5,892 nt of DNA, taken from positions 1-5,892 of the forward strand of contig CAUEYG010000121.1 of the NCBI GenBank assembly GCA_959021945.1. Direction: 5' to 3'. The position numbers and the translations under genes were made by a program. Shown here piece after piece: positions 5,888 through 5,892 of this stretch. Numbering within the stretch: position 1 is the stretch's first letter; each line of letters starts with the position of its first letter. Source of the DNA: an uncultured Eubacteriales bacterium (GTDB taxonomy: Bacteria; Bacillota; Clostridia; Peptostreptococcales; Anaerovoracaceae). Below the pieces are notes generated by a model, which had not been told where the DNA came from, did not search any database, and worked only from the letters and a program-made list of their open reading frames with translations.

Positions 5888-5892
5888 GGTCT

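Noticed and set aside
1..5892. CRISPR array, tRNA or rRNA gene, or insertion sequence
   Set aside because: No regularly spaced repeats, tRNA cloverleaf, rRNA segments, transposase reading frame or terminal inverted repeats with target duplications were seen.

Overview
The window looks like chromosomal DNA of a spore-forming Firmicute, most likely a gut-type Clostridia (Lachnospiraceae-like). The reasons are the cotJABC spore-coat operon, strong AGGAGG-type ribosome binding sites, TTG starts and a base composition that looks like the low-to-mid 40s in % G+C by eye. Placement below class level is inference.

Region 1 (about 1-1214) is a tight cotJA-cotJB-cotJC operon. It encodes two small coat proteins and a manganese-catalase-like protein whose five metal ligands are all visible, and it ends in a perfect 15-bp intrinsic terminator. 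Only about 36 bases precede cotJA, so its promoter is outside or at the edge of the window.

Region 2 (about 1249-2476) is a single MFS transporter gene with its own near-consensus sigma-A promoter (TTGACA, 17 bp, TAAAAT). A 9-bp inverted repeat is superimposed on that promoter. The promoter and ribosome binding site place the start at 1334 rather than at the upstream in-frame ATG.

Region 3 (2471-3484, minus strand) is an AraC-family regulator that overlaps the MFS gene tail to tail by 6 bp. It is divergent from region 4 (3670 to the end), a translationally coupled energy-coupling-factor (ECF) import operon. That operon encodes a Trep_Strep/MptD-type S component, a CbiQ/EcfT-type T component and a double-domain ECF ATPase. 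The 185-bp divergent spacer holds two AGACGAA direct repeats exactly 21 bp apart, which is AraC-style spacing. It also holds a perfect 12-bp inverted repeat whose arms resemble DtxR/IdeR half-sites, and small hairpins leading into the S-gene ribosome binding site.

The working model, which is inference, is that the AraC protein activates the ECF importer from the direct repeats while a second factor, possibly metal-responsive, acts at the large dyad. The substrate cannot be read from sequence; iron-siderophore or another metal chelate is a testable guess. The last gene is interrupted by an in-frame TGA just after the second Walker A motif, five bases before the window ends. The frame resumes the expected Gly-Leu after the stop, so this is a nonsense change, a sequencing error or a recoding site.
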